Origin: an uncultured Bacteroidales bacterium
GTDB lineage: Bacteria; Bacteroidota; Bacteroidia; Bacteroidales; UBA932
Assembly: GCA_944323345.1 (NCBI GenBank)
Contig: CALUSC010000007.1
Span: 1 to 64,000 of the forward strand
Direction: 5' to 3'
Length of the DNA stretch: 64,000 bases
Shown one piece after another: positions 44,040 through 51,634 of this stretch. The notes under the pieces are model-generated. The model was not told where the DNA came from, did not search any database, and saw only the letters and a program-made list of their open reading frames with translations. Position 1 is the stretch's first letter; the number at the start of each line of letters is the position of its first letter. The translations under genes and the position numbers were made by a program.

Positions 44040-45026
44040 ATGAACAAACTATTGGTTTCTCCATCGCCGCATATACACAGCAAGACTTCTACACGCAGCC
44101 TTATGCTGGATGTGGTGATTGCGCTCCTGCCTTCGGTAATCGTGTCCGTACTCTATTACGGATGGTCGGCAGTAGTCATACTTGCAAGCAGTGTGATATT
44201 CTGTACATTGCTTGAGTACCTCATAACAAGATATCTACTCAGAAAGCCGTGCACCCTGGGCGATTTTTCTGCAGTGGTGACCGGTATTATCCTGGCTCTG
44301 AATCTTCCTCCTACAGCTCCGTGGTGGGTGGCCATGATCGGCTCCATTGTAGCCATCGGCGTCGCCAAGATGACTTTCGGAGGTCTGGGACAGAATGTGT
44401 TCAATCCTGCCATCACAGGTCGTGTCTTCCTTCTGATTTCCTTCCCTGCCATCATGACTACATGGGGAGGTGCCAAAGGTTTCATCGGGGGAGCGGATGC
44501 CGTGACGGGCGCGACGCCTCTCGGTATCGTGAAAGAAGGACTCATGCAGGGCCAGACACTGGACCAGATTTTTGCGGCGCATGATTTCTCCTATGCGCAG
44601 ATGCTTTTCGTCAATATCGGCGGTTCTGCCGGAGAGATTTCGGCACTGGCTGTCATCATCGGCTTCATATATCTGCTCGCCCGCAAGGTGATCAGGCCGT
44701 ATATCACGCTTTCGATACTGGCTACAGTAGCGATATTTTCCGCTATTTTCTGGCTTGTCGACCCTACACAGTACACCGATCCTCTTTTCAACCTTCTGAC
44801 GGGAGGCGTGCTTTTAGGTTCCGTATTCATGGCTACCGACTATGTCACATCTCCTATGAGCGACAAGGGCGGTATCATCTTCGGTGTGGGTATCGGTATC
44901 ATCACGATGCTTATCAGGTATTTCGGAGCTTATCCGGAGGGAATGTCATTCGCTATCCTTATCATGAACTCCACTGTTCCTCTTATCAACAAATTCTGTA
45001 AACAAAAGAAATTCGGGAGGGCTTGA
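44040..45026 (+). CDS. rnfD: Rnf complex subunit D
   Basis: A 328-aa inner-membrane subunit with about nine helices and a covalently bound FMN. The flavinylation motif is visible as DAVTGATPLG, with the FMN on the Thr. GGLGQNVFNPAITGRVFL and ATDYVTSPMSDKG are conserved family regions. The gene lies 31 nt after rnfC and 2 nt before rnfG. Confidence 0.95.
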   Translation: MNKLLVSPSPHIHSKTSTRSLMLDVVIALLPSVIVSVLYYGWSAVVILASSVIFCTLLEYLITRYLLRKPCTLGDFSAVVTGIILALNLPPTAPWWVAMIGSIVAIGVAKMTFGGLGQNVFNPAITGRVFLLISFPAIMTTWGGAKGFIGGADAVTGATPLGIVKEGLMQGQTLDQIFAAHDFSYAQMLFVNIGGSAGEISALAVIIGFIYLLARKVIRPYITLSILATVAIFSAIFWLVDPTQYTDPLFNLLTGGVLLGSVFMATDYVTSPMSDKGGIIFGVGIGIITMLIRYFGAYPEGMSFAILIMNSTVPLINKFCKQKKFGRA

Positions 45027-45028
45027 CC

Positions 45029-45631
45029 ATGGCAGTACAATCTTCTTTCAAAAACATGACACTCTGCCTGTTCGCAGTATGTATCGTTTCATCGGCGCTC
45101 CTGGCTGCCGTATATGCGGTGACCAAGGAACCGATCGAGGCTGCCAACCAGGCCAAGACAAACAATGCCATAGCCCAGGTAGTTCCTGAGTTTGAAGGCA
45201 ACCCTGTCCCCGGTACCATAGAAGTAGGCGGCAAGGAGTATTCATATTATACAGTAAGCAAGGCCGGACGGCCGGTAGGCTATGCCATTACTTCATCATC
45301 GGTAGGATATGGCGGTCCGGTAGTCCTCATGGTGGGAATCACCGCCGACAGGATAATCTACAATACTACCGTCATTTCTCAGGCAGAGACTCCGGGTCTG
45401 GGAGCCAAATGCGTGGAGCCGGCTTTCGCTGACCAGTTCAGAGACTTCAATCCTGCAGAGAAGTCCCTCACCGTGAAGAAGGACGGCGGAGACATAGACG
45501 CCATCACGGCTTCTACCATTACGTCCCGCGCATATTCCAAGGCTGTGGAGACTGCCGTGACTGTCTATGATGCCATCGTGGCAGGTATGGAAACAGCAGA
45601 CGATAATCAAGAAACGAATCAAGGAGAATAA
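45029..45631 (+). CDS. rnfG: Rnf complex subunit G
   Basis: A 200-aa periplasmic flavoprotein subunit anchored by one N-terminal helix. GLGAKC precedes the flavin region DAITASTITSRA. This differs from the textbook S/T-G-A-T motif by carrying A-S instead of G-A before the acceptor Thr. FMN attachment is still expected but is inferred. An upstream in-frame TTG is less likely than the ATG at 45029, which is 2 nt after the rnfD stop. Confidence 0.93.
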   Translation: MAVQSSFKNMTLCLFAVCIVSSALLAAVYAVTKEPIEAANQAKTNNAIAQVVPEFEGNPVPGTIEVGGKEYSYYTVSKAGRPVGYAITSSSVGYGGPVVLMVGITADRIIYNTTVISQAETPGLGAKCVEPAFADQFRDFNPAEKSLTVKKDGGDIDAITASTITSRAYSKAVETAVTVYDAIVAGMETADDNQETNQGE

Positions 45632-45633
45632 TC

Positions 45634-46224
45634 ATGGGAAAAATTCAGCTTATAACCAAAGGTTTTGTAAAGGAGAACCCTACATTCTCCCTTTTGCTGG
45701 GAATGTGTCCTACTCTGGCCACCACCACTTCAGCCATCAACGGCATGAGCATGGGACTTGCCACTCTTTTTGTGCTGGTCCTTTCCAATATGGCCATCTC
45801 TGCTACGGCACCTTATATTCCTGACAAGGTACGTATCCCGGCATATATCGTAATCATTGCTGCATTCGTGACCATACTCCAGCTCGTGATGCAGGCTTTC
45901 ACTCCTGACATCTACGAAACTTTAGGTCTGTTCATCCCTCTTATCGTGGTGAACTGTATCGTTCTCGGCAGGGCGGAAGCGTTTGCCAACAAGAACAGTG
46001 TCGTGGATTCGGCATGCGACGGCATCGGTATCGGCATCGGTTTCACATTTGCGCTTACACTGCTCGGACTTGTCCGTGAGATTCTCGGCAGCGGTTCGGC
46101 ATTCGGATTCAAGTTCATCACAGGTGACGGTATCCTCGTGTTCGTGCTTGCTCCGGGGGCATTCATGGCTCTTGCATACCTTATCGTGCTTTTCAAGAAA
46201 GTGACGGCAAAGAAGGGCGAGTAA
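45634..46224 (+). CDS. rnfE: Rnf complex subunit E
   Basis: A 196-aa polytopic inner-membrane subunit with about six helices. GMCPTLATTTSAINGMSMG near the first helix and FIPLIVVNCIVLGRAEAFA are family signatures; the cysteines help ligate an intramembrane iron-sulfur centre with RnfA. It begins 2 nt after rnfG and ends 28 nt before rnfA. Confidence 0.95.
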   Translation: MGKIQLITKGFVKENPTFSLLLGMCPTLATTTSAINGMSMGLATLFVLVLSNMAISATAPYIPDKVRIPAYIVIIAAFVTILQLVMQAFTPDIYETLGLFIPLIVVNCIVLGRAEAFANKNSVVDSACDGIGIGIGFTFALTLLGLVREILGSGSAFGFKFITGDGILVFVLAPGAFMALAYLIVLFKKVTAKKGE

Positions 46225-46252
46225 TATGTAATCATTAAATGAACAATCAGTT

Positions 46253-46852
46253 ATGGAATATATATTGATCATCATATCAGCGATATTCGTAAACAATATC
46301 CTGCTCGCCCAGTTCATGGGTATCTGTCCTTTCCTGGGTGTGTCGAACAAACTCAGCACTGCCGTCGGCATGTCCGGTGCAGTGTGCTTCGTCATCACGC
46401 TGGCGACGCTGGTCACATATCTTTTCCAGTATTATGTACTGGTGCCGCTGCATATCGAGTTCATGCAGACTATCGCATTCATCCTGATCATCGCGGCTCT
46501 CGTACAAATGGTGGAAATCGTGCTGAAGAAGGTGAGTCCGTCTCTGTATCAGGCTTTGGGTATCTTCCTCCCTCTGATTACCACGAACTGTGCGGTACTC
46601 GGAGTGGCTCTTATGGTGGTTACCAAGGAGTTCACATACGGTGGAGAACCGCACCTGCTTAATCTGGGAGAGTCAGTGGTCTTCGCTTTCGCCACTTCCC
46701 TGGGATTCGGCCTGGCGATGATCCTTTTCGCAGGACTTCGCGAGCAGATAGCCCTGAACAAAGTCCCTAAACCGTTCCAGGGTATTCCTATCGCACTGGT
46801 GACTGCGAGTATCCTCGCAATGGCGTTCATGGGATTTTCCGGCCTGGTATAG
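46253..46852 (+). CDS. rnfA: Rnf complex subunit A
   Basis: A 199-aa polytopic inner-membrane subunit, related to RnfE in inverted orientation. Signatures are NNILLAQFMGICPFLGVS and FLPLITTNCAVLGVAL, with cysteines that pair with those of RnfE. It is the last canonical gene of the rnfBCDGEA set. A small TPR-like gene follows after 21 nt. Confidence 0.95.
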   Translation: MEYILIIISAIFVNNILLAQFMGICPFLGVSNKLSTAVGMSGAVCFVITLATLVTYLFQYYVLVPLHIEFMQTIAFILIIAALVQMVEIVLKKVSPSLYQALGIFLPLITTNCAVLGVALMVVTKEFTYGGEPHLLNLGESVVFAFATSLGFGLAMILFAGLREQIALNKVPKPFQGIPIALVTASILAMAFMGFSGLV

Positions 46853-46873
46853 GCCGTCTGTCCCGAATAGGAT

Positions 46874-47095
46874 ATGGAAATAATGAATTTTCAGAAGACA
46901 CCCGGTACAGCCTCGGAATGGTATGACCTGGGTGTCTTTTTACGTCAGAATGCACGTTTCGGAGAGGCTATCAATGCTTTTATGAAAGCGGCTGAAACGG
47001 CATCGGATGATGTCCTGAAATCCAAAGCCCTCGCTTCGATAGACCTGCTGAAGGAAATCAACGGCTTTGTCAATGCCGATCTGATGAATCCGTAG
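46874..47095 (+). CDS. Small TPR-like protein at the end of the rnf cluster
   Basis: A 73-aa protein with helical-hairpin character: EWYDLGVFLRQNARFGEAI then NAFMKAAETASDDVLKSKA, resembling one and a half tetratricopeptide repeats. No signal or membrane segment is seen. It ends before a strong terminator. It may be an accessory or assembly factor of Rnf, but that is inferred from position only. A Met at codon 4 is an alternative start. Confidence 0.65.
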   Translation: MEIMNFQKTPGTASEWYDLGVFLRQNARFGEAINAFMKAAETASDDVLKSKALASIDLLKEINGFVNADLMNP

Positions 47096-47127
47096 CCGGC
47101 AGGCTGCGGACTTCCGGTTATATACAT

Positions 47128-47167
47128 AAAAAACGGCCTGACTTTGATGTGAGCCAGGCCGTTTTTT
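47128..47167. terminator. Bidirectional terminator of the rnf series and the barrel gene
   Basis: Arms AAAAAACGGCCTG (47128-47140) and CAGGCCGTTTTTT (47155-47167) are perfectly complementary, with a 14-nt loop. T-runs lie on both strands, as expected for a terminator used from both sides. Confidence 0.85.
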
Positions 47168-47183
47168 AAATTTGAATGTCCTT

Positions 47184-47645
47184 TTAGAAGCGGTAGCGTA
47201 CTGAAAGGCAAGGAGCGAATCCGTAAAGACCAGGCCTCCAGAATCCTGCCCCGCCGTTCCACATTACCACACCGATCTGAGGCTTCAGGTCGATGGCGAG
47301 CTGCAGAGGGAACCAGAAAGTGTATTCGAGACCTACCTGACCCTGAACTGCTATGCTGGTGCCGTGGAAGAAACCGAGGGCAAGTCCAGGACCTGCATAA
47401 AAGCCCCACTCGCCTCTGTCTGTCCATGCCGGCTGGGCTATCATGAAGTTATATGTGGATGAAAGATCCAGTCCTGCATACCCGAACGTACCCAGGTTGG
47501 CTTCTACGAAGTCGGCTCCGTTGACATTGTGCTGATAACTTGCCTCAACTGACCATCCCAGCCTCAGACCGATAGCTTTTGGCTGGGCTGCTGCAGCGAA
47601 TGCCACTCCCAAAGTAAGTGCTGCAATCAAGATAATTTTTTTCAT
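47184..47645 (-). CDS. Small outer-membrane beta-barrel protein
   Basis: A 153-aa exported protein. The signal peptide MKKIILIAALTLGVAFAAAAQ is followed by alternating hydrophobic strands with aromatic girdles and a final RYRF, the C-terminal Phe expected for outer-membrane insertion. It resembles porin-family/OmpW-like small barrels; no substrate can be named. The start at 47645 gives the signal. It has its own -7 box and converges on the rnf series. Confidence 0.8.
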   Translation of the reverse strand: MKKIILIAALTLGVAFAAAAQPKAIGLRLGWSVEASYQHNVNGADFVEANLGTFGYAGLDLSSTYNFMIAQPAWTDRGEWGFYAGPGLALGFFHGTSIAVQGQVGLEYTFWFPLQLAIDLKPQIGVVMWNGGAGFWRPGLYGFAPCLSVRYRF

Positions 47646-47678
47646 GTCTTGTATGTTTAGAAATTTTAATACTTGGGG

Positions 47679-47686
47679 CAAATATA
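47679..47686 (-). promoter_or_regulatory. -7 box of the barrel gene
   Basis: TATATTTG on the minus strand matches TAnnTTTG exactly, 33 nt before the ATG and within the gap after the sulfatase gene. No convincing -33 box is seen. Confidence 0.55.
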
Positions 47687-47724
47687 GGCATTTTTTGGCC
47701 CAATGCTCATTAAAAATGCTAAAG

Positions 47725-49236
47725 TTATCTGCGCTCAGGAAAATTCGGCCCGTAAATCTCTTTCTCTGTTCTGATTACCAGTTTTCCGTCCTTTACCCAT
47801 TTTTCCCCTCTCGGACTGAGATGCACGACCATGGCTTCCCTCATTTTTTCCAGAACCCGGCCGTATTCAGGATTTTCCGACAGGTCATGCTTTTCTCCCG
47901 GATCACTGTCCAGATCAAAAAGCTGTTCGACTCCGGCGGCACAGTGCCGGATATATTTGAAATGCCCGTCGGTGAGAGCTGTCCAGCTGTTTTTGTCCCA
48001 ATAGATTCTGGCATGTTCCAGGTCGATGTATTCTCTCCATGCCGGCGATTTTTCCTGTATCAGCGGCAATACCGACATGCCGTCCATCGATTCCGGCCGT
48101 GGAGTGCCTGTCAAATCCAGCAGAGTAGGGAGAATATCGCGGAGTTCGACAGGGGCGTCTATGCGGCTTCCCGACGCAAGAAATGTCTCGATATCTTCCG
48201 GCAGTCTGATTATGAACGGTATGGCAGCCGATCCCTCGTAAGCGTAAGTTTTTCTCCACAGATAATGGTCTCCGAGCATGTCTCCATGGTCGGATATGAA
48301 GATTATTACGGAATTGTCATATCTGCCGTTCCGTTTCAGGGCATCGATGATCCTGCCGATCTGCTCATCGATGAATGTGATGTTGGCAAAATAGTATTTT
48401 CTGGAGTTGCATGCGTATTCCTGTCCGAAATTGCCAATGAAGGCAGACTTGTCAGACGAGGGGTCTTTGGGAATCCGCCATTCTTCAGCCTCCCACGTCC
48501 CCGTGGACGGTGCAGGTACGGTTCTGCCGTCGTACATGTCCACAAAACGCTGCGGAGGGTCATACGGGCTGTGCGGCCTGGCAAAAGACACTTTCAGGAA
48601 AAGAGGTTTTCCGGATTCGTATCCGTCTATCATTTCTATGGCTCTGTCAGCTGTCCATCCGGTAGGATGCGCTTCCTCCGGCAGCAGGTATGCGCCTGCC
48701 CTGTGCTCGTTCCATGTGATTCCCGTTTTGTCCGGGTTTTCACCGAAATGATTGGTGTAGAACCATTTTCTGTAGTCGCTTTCAAAATATTCTGTAGTGT
48801 GCCGTCCGCTTTCGTCGAACAGGACGACATCATATCCGTGCGTATTGTACTGGGGATAGTAGTGCATCTTTCCGACGGCCAGAGCCGAATATCCGGCATC
48901 TTTCAGCATCCGCGGCATTTCATACGGGTATCTTTCCGCCTGATTGCCGTAGCCGAGCATTCCGTGCCGCCATGGCGAGCATCCTGTCAGCAGTCCGGCT
49001 CTGGCCGGAGTGCTGCTCGGAGTGGATGAGTAAGCCGAAGTGAAAAGGTAGCCGGAGGCGGCCAGGGAATCGATATTCGGAGTGATTACAACTCCGCCGC
49101 TTGTGCATCCGAGAGCGTCGCCGCGATGCTGGTCTGTCATGATCAGTATGATGTCCGGCTTTTCGCGTGCGGCGGCCGGTGTCAGTGAAATTCCGGCAAG
49201 CGCTGAATACAGCAGTTTTCGTGTTGTCATATCCAT
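47725..49236 (-). CDS. Serine-type sulfatase (S1 family)
   Basis: A 503-aa exported arylsulfatase-superfamily enzyme. The metal-site TDQHRGD begins at 34-40. The formylglycine motif is Ser75-T-P-A-R79 followed by AGLLTG, so the active residue is a serine needing an anaerobic sulfatase-maturating enzyme, which is not in this window. FISDHGDMLGDH supplies more metal ligands. A weak N-terminal signal is present. It is the last PUL gene and overlaps the GntP gene by 10 nt. Sulfate or phosphate ester specificity is unproven. Confidence 0.9.
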   Translation of the reverse strand: MDMTTRKLLYSALAGISLTPAAAREKPDIILIMTDQHRGDALGCTSGGVVITPNIDSLAASGYLFTSAYSSTPSSTPARAGLLTGCSPWRHGMLGYGNQAERYPYEMPRMLKDAGYSALAVGKMHYYPQYNTHGYDVVLFDESGRHTTEYFESDYRKWFYTNHFGENPDKTGITWNEHRAGAYLLPEEAHPTGWTADRAIEMIDGYESGKPLFLKVSFARPHSPYDPPQRFVDMYDGRTVPAPSTGTWEAEEWRIPKDPSSDKSAFIGNFGQEYACNSRKYYFANITFIDEQIGRIIDALKRNGRYDNSVIIFISDHGDMLGDHYLWRKTYAYEGSAAIPFIIRLPEDIETFLASGSRIDAPVELRDILPTLLDLTGTPRPESMDGMSVLPLIQEKSPAWREYIDLEHARIYWDKNSWTALTDGHFKYIRHCAAGVEQLFDLDSDPGEKHDLSENPEYGRVLEKMREAMVVHLSPRGEKWVKDGKLVIRTEKEIYGPNFPERR

Positions 49237-50504
49237 GCTGAAGAAATAAGGTATGAAGCGTATGACAGAAGTGTGAGAGTGAGTCCTATGGCGGATTCGA
49301 ACGGAATCAGCCGTAGTCTGTCCTTGATGGAAAGACCGGCGGCGCCTCCGGTCGCATGGAAGAATGAGCCGTGCGGGAGGTGGTCCAGGACAGTGGAGCC
49401 GGCGTTGGTCATGGCGGCGGCCCAGGCAGGGCTGACTCCGGCAGCCAGGACTGTCGGGGCGAACGAAGCGGAGGCGATGGTCGCTCCGGCTGTCGTAGAC
49501 GCGGCCGCTGCGGACATCAGTATGCCGGACAATGGCGCCAGAACTATACCTCCCATACTGTTCCCGGAAAGCATCCCTATTACTACATCCTTGATATCCG
49601 AGGCTGTAATGATTCCTGCCAGAGTCCCTGTGCCTACCAGCAATATTGCCACTCCGGACATTTTGTCAAGCCCGTATTCGAGGCATTTCCCTGTTTTCCT
49701 GATACTCCCGGTGGCTATTATGCTTGCCATGCCTCCTACAGGCAATGCTATCAGAGGATCGATTTCTATTCCGCATACAGGCCTGAGCGCCAGGAGCAAT
49801 ATCGTGATGCCAGGGCCGCAGATGCTTGCAAGAAACGACGGAATCTTCTTTCCGCCTTCATTGTCTTCCCGGACTGTATCGGAATAAGGAAGCTTGATTT
49901 TCCGCAGGCATCTGTCCGCGAGCGGCAGAATGATGCATACCGTCACGATAAGTCCGAGCAGGGATGCAGCTATGTTCACTCCCATGACGGAAGACAGCGG
50001 AGCCCCGTAGTTCTCTGCAGCTATGATGGTATTCGGATTCGGGGATATTATGTTCCCGCATTTTCCTCCTCCTATCATGGCCAGCAGCATGGTCAGTCTG
50101 GAAATTCCGGATTTTCTGCCGAGCATTATCCCTATGGGAGCCACTGTTATGACAGCCACGTCGATAAATACTCCTACAGCGGCAAGTATCATGGTCGGCA
50201 GTGCCAGGGCGAGATATACGAACCGTTCTCCCAGTTTCTTCATTATGGTGTCAGAGATCGAAGACGCCGCTCCCGTGATTATCAGCGCTCCCGAAAGCAC
50301 TCCGGCTGCCAGAATCCTGAGAATTGCAGGAGTGATGTCCTCCACTCCTGCAATCATTTCCCCTACGGTGCCCGCAAGTCCGAATCCGGACAGCAGACCC
50401 CCGGCTACGGCTCCGGCAAGCATACTGTAAAACGGAGATACTTTTCTGACAATGAGTATTATCGACAATATGAGGCCGATGGCGGCTCCTAATGCGCTGT
50501 TCAT
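49227..50504 (-). CDS. GntP-family organic acid permease
   Basis: A 425-aa inner-membrane carrier with about 12 segments, of the GntP gluconate/glycerate/ketogluconate permease family. AMIGGGKCGNIISPNPNTIIAAE holds the conserved central loop, and SAAAASTTAGATIASASF is a family region. The 4-nt overlap with the glycerate kinase gene suggests glycerate as substrate. It belongs to the PUL transcript and overlaps the sulfatase gene by 10 nt. Confidence 0.85.
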   Translation of the reverse strand: MNSALGAAIGLILSIILIVRKVSPFYSMLAGAVAGGLLSGFGLAGTVGEMIAGVEDITPAILRILAAGVLSGALIITGAASSISDTIMKKLGERFVYLALALPTMILAAVGVFIDVAVITVAPIGIMLGRKSGISRLTMLLAMIGGGKCGNIISPNPNTIIAAENYGAPLSSVMGVNIAASLLGLIVTVCIILPLADRCLRKIKLPYSDTVREDNEGGKKIPSFLASICGPGITILLLALRPVCGIEIDPLIALPVGGMASIIATGSIRKTGKCLEYGLDKMSGVAILLVGTGTLAGIITASDIKDVVIGMLSGNSMGGIVLAPLSGILMSAAAASTTAGATIASASFAPTVLAAGVSPAWAAAMTNAGSTVLDHLPHGSFFHATGGAAGLSIKDRLRLIPFESAIGLTLTLLSYASYLISSAWI

Positions 50505-51634
50505 TTTATGGCTGACAATAATTTCATTATGTTGGCAACTGTTCTCGTGATGTTGGCCGCTGCCGTATCATGACGCATGGCTTCTTCGAGGCTCATCGGT
50601 CGCGGTACGACAGGCAATATGGCTGCGAAGCCGTGTTTCTCCCCGATATCTTCGGCGACGCTTCCCGCTATCGCAATGACAGGGACACCGTGTGCCGAAG
50701 CTCGCTTCAATACTGCATAAGGGACTTTCCCCATGGATGTCTGGCTGTCTATCCTGCCTTCTCCGGTGATTGCCAGATCCGCAGCGGATACTGCCTTGTC
50801 GAAGCCGACTGCATCGAGAATCATTTCCGCTCCTGACCTGAGCCTTCCTCCAAGATATGCGGTGAAAGCCCCTCCGAGTCCTCCGGCGGCTCCCGCTCCT
50901 TTTATTCCCGTCATGTCGCAGCCGGTTATCCTCCGCGTGACTCCGGCAAAGGATTGCATGCCCGAATCCAGAATCCTTACAGTTTCGGGAGATGCTCCTT
51001 TCTGCGGCGCAAAGATGAAAGCGGCGCCGTCCGGACCGCAAAACGGATTATCCACATCGCATGCTATAGTGAATCCTGCTTCCCGGAGTTCGGGCATGAC
51101 GCCGGAGGTATCCGCATCCGCTATGCGGGCGAGATTCTCTCCGGTGCCGTCGAGTGTATCCCCATCCTTGTCCAGCCATCTGAAGCCCAGGGCGGAAAGC
51201 ATTCCTGTTCCGGCATCGTTCGTTGCGCTGCCGCCTATTCCTATCAGGAAGTTCCGGCATCCTCTCCTGAGGGCGTCGGCTATCATTTCCCCTGTCCCGA
51301 ACGTCGATGCCGATAAGGGATTCCGTTCATTTGCACCGAGGAGAGGGAGTCCGCTGGCGGCAGACATTTCCATAATCGCCGTTCCGTCCGGTGCCAATAC
51401 GTATGAAGCTGTCATTTCCCTCATCAAAGGGTCATGCACCGCACATTCTACAGTCCGGCCTCCCAGAGTCCGGAACAATGCGTCGGTAGTGCCTTCCCCG
51501 CCGTCGGCCATGCATATCTCCGTGATCCGGCAGTCGGGAAATACTTTCTTGATTCCGTTACGGGCTGCTGCCGCCACTTCTGCCGAGGTCAGCGACCCCT
51601 TGAATGAATCAGAGGCGATTACGATATTTTTCAT
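50501..51634 (-). CDS. Glycerate kinase (GarK/GlxK type)
   Basis: Phosphorylates D-glycerate with ATP to phosphoglycerate, feeding glycolysis. The 377-aa protein begins MKNIVIASDSFKGSLTS, and ADGGEGTTDALF, GIGGSATNDAGTGML and TGEGRIDSQT are the family landmarks. It overlaps the GH89 gene by 26 nt and the permease gene by 4 nt, so it is translationally coupled inside the PUL. This suggests that glycan breakdown or accompanying uptake yields glycerate. Confidence 0.93.
   Translation of the reverse strand: MKNIVIASDSFKGSLTSAEVAAAARNGIKKVFPDCRITEICMADGGEGTTDALFRTLGGRTVECAVHDPLMREMTASYVLAPDGTAIMEMSAASGLPLLGANERNPLSASTFGTGEMIADALRRGCRNFLIGIGGSATNDAGTGMLSALGFRWLDKDGDTLDGTGENLARIADADTSGVMPELREAGFTIACDVDNPFCGPDGAAFIFAPQKGASPETVRILDSGMQSFAGVTRRITGCDMTGIKGAGAAGGLGGAFTAYLGGRLRSGAEMILDAVGFDKAVSAADLAITGEGRIDSQTSMGKVPYAVLKRASAHGVPVIAIAGSVAEDIGEKHGFAAILPVVPRPMSLEEAMRHDTAAANITRTVANIMKLLSAIK

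Noticed and set aside
47644-49029. 461-codon frame antisense to the sulfatase
   Set aside because: The sulfatase is complete with all motifs; the antisense protein is compositionally odd.
49371-50492. 373-codon frame antisense to the GntP permease
   Set aside because: Rich in Arg, Gly, His and Tyr with no membrane or domain pattern; a shadow of the permease.
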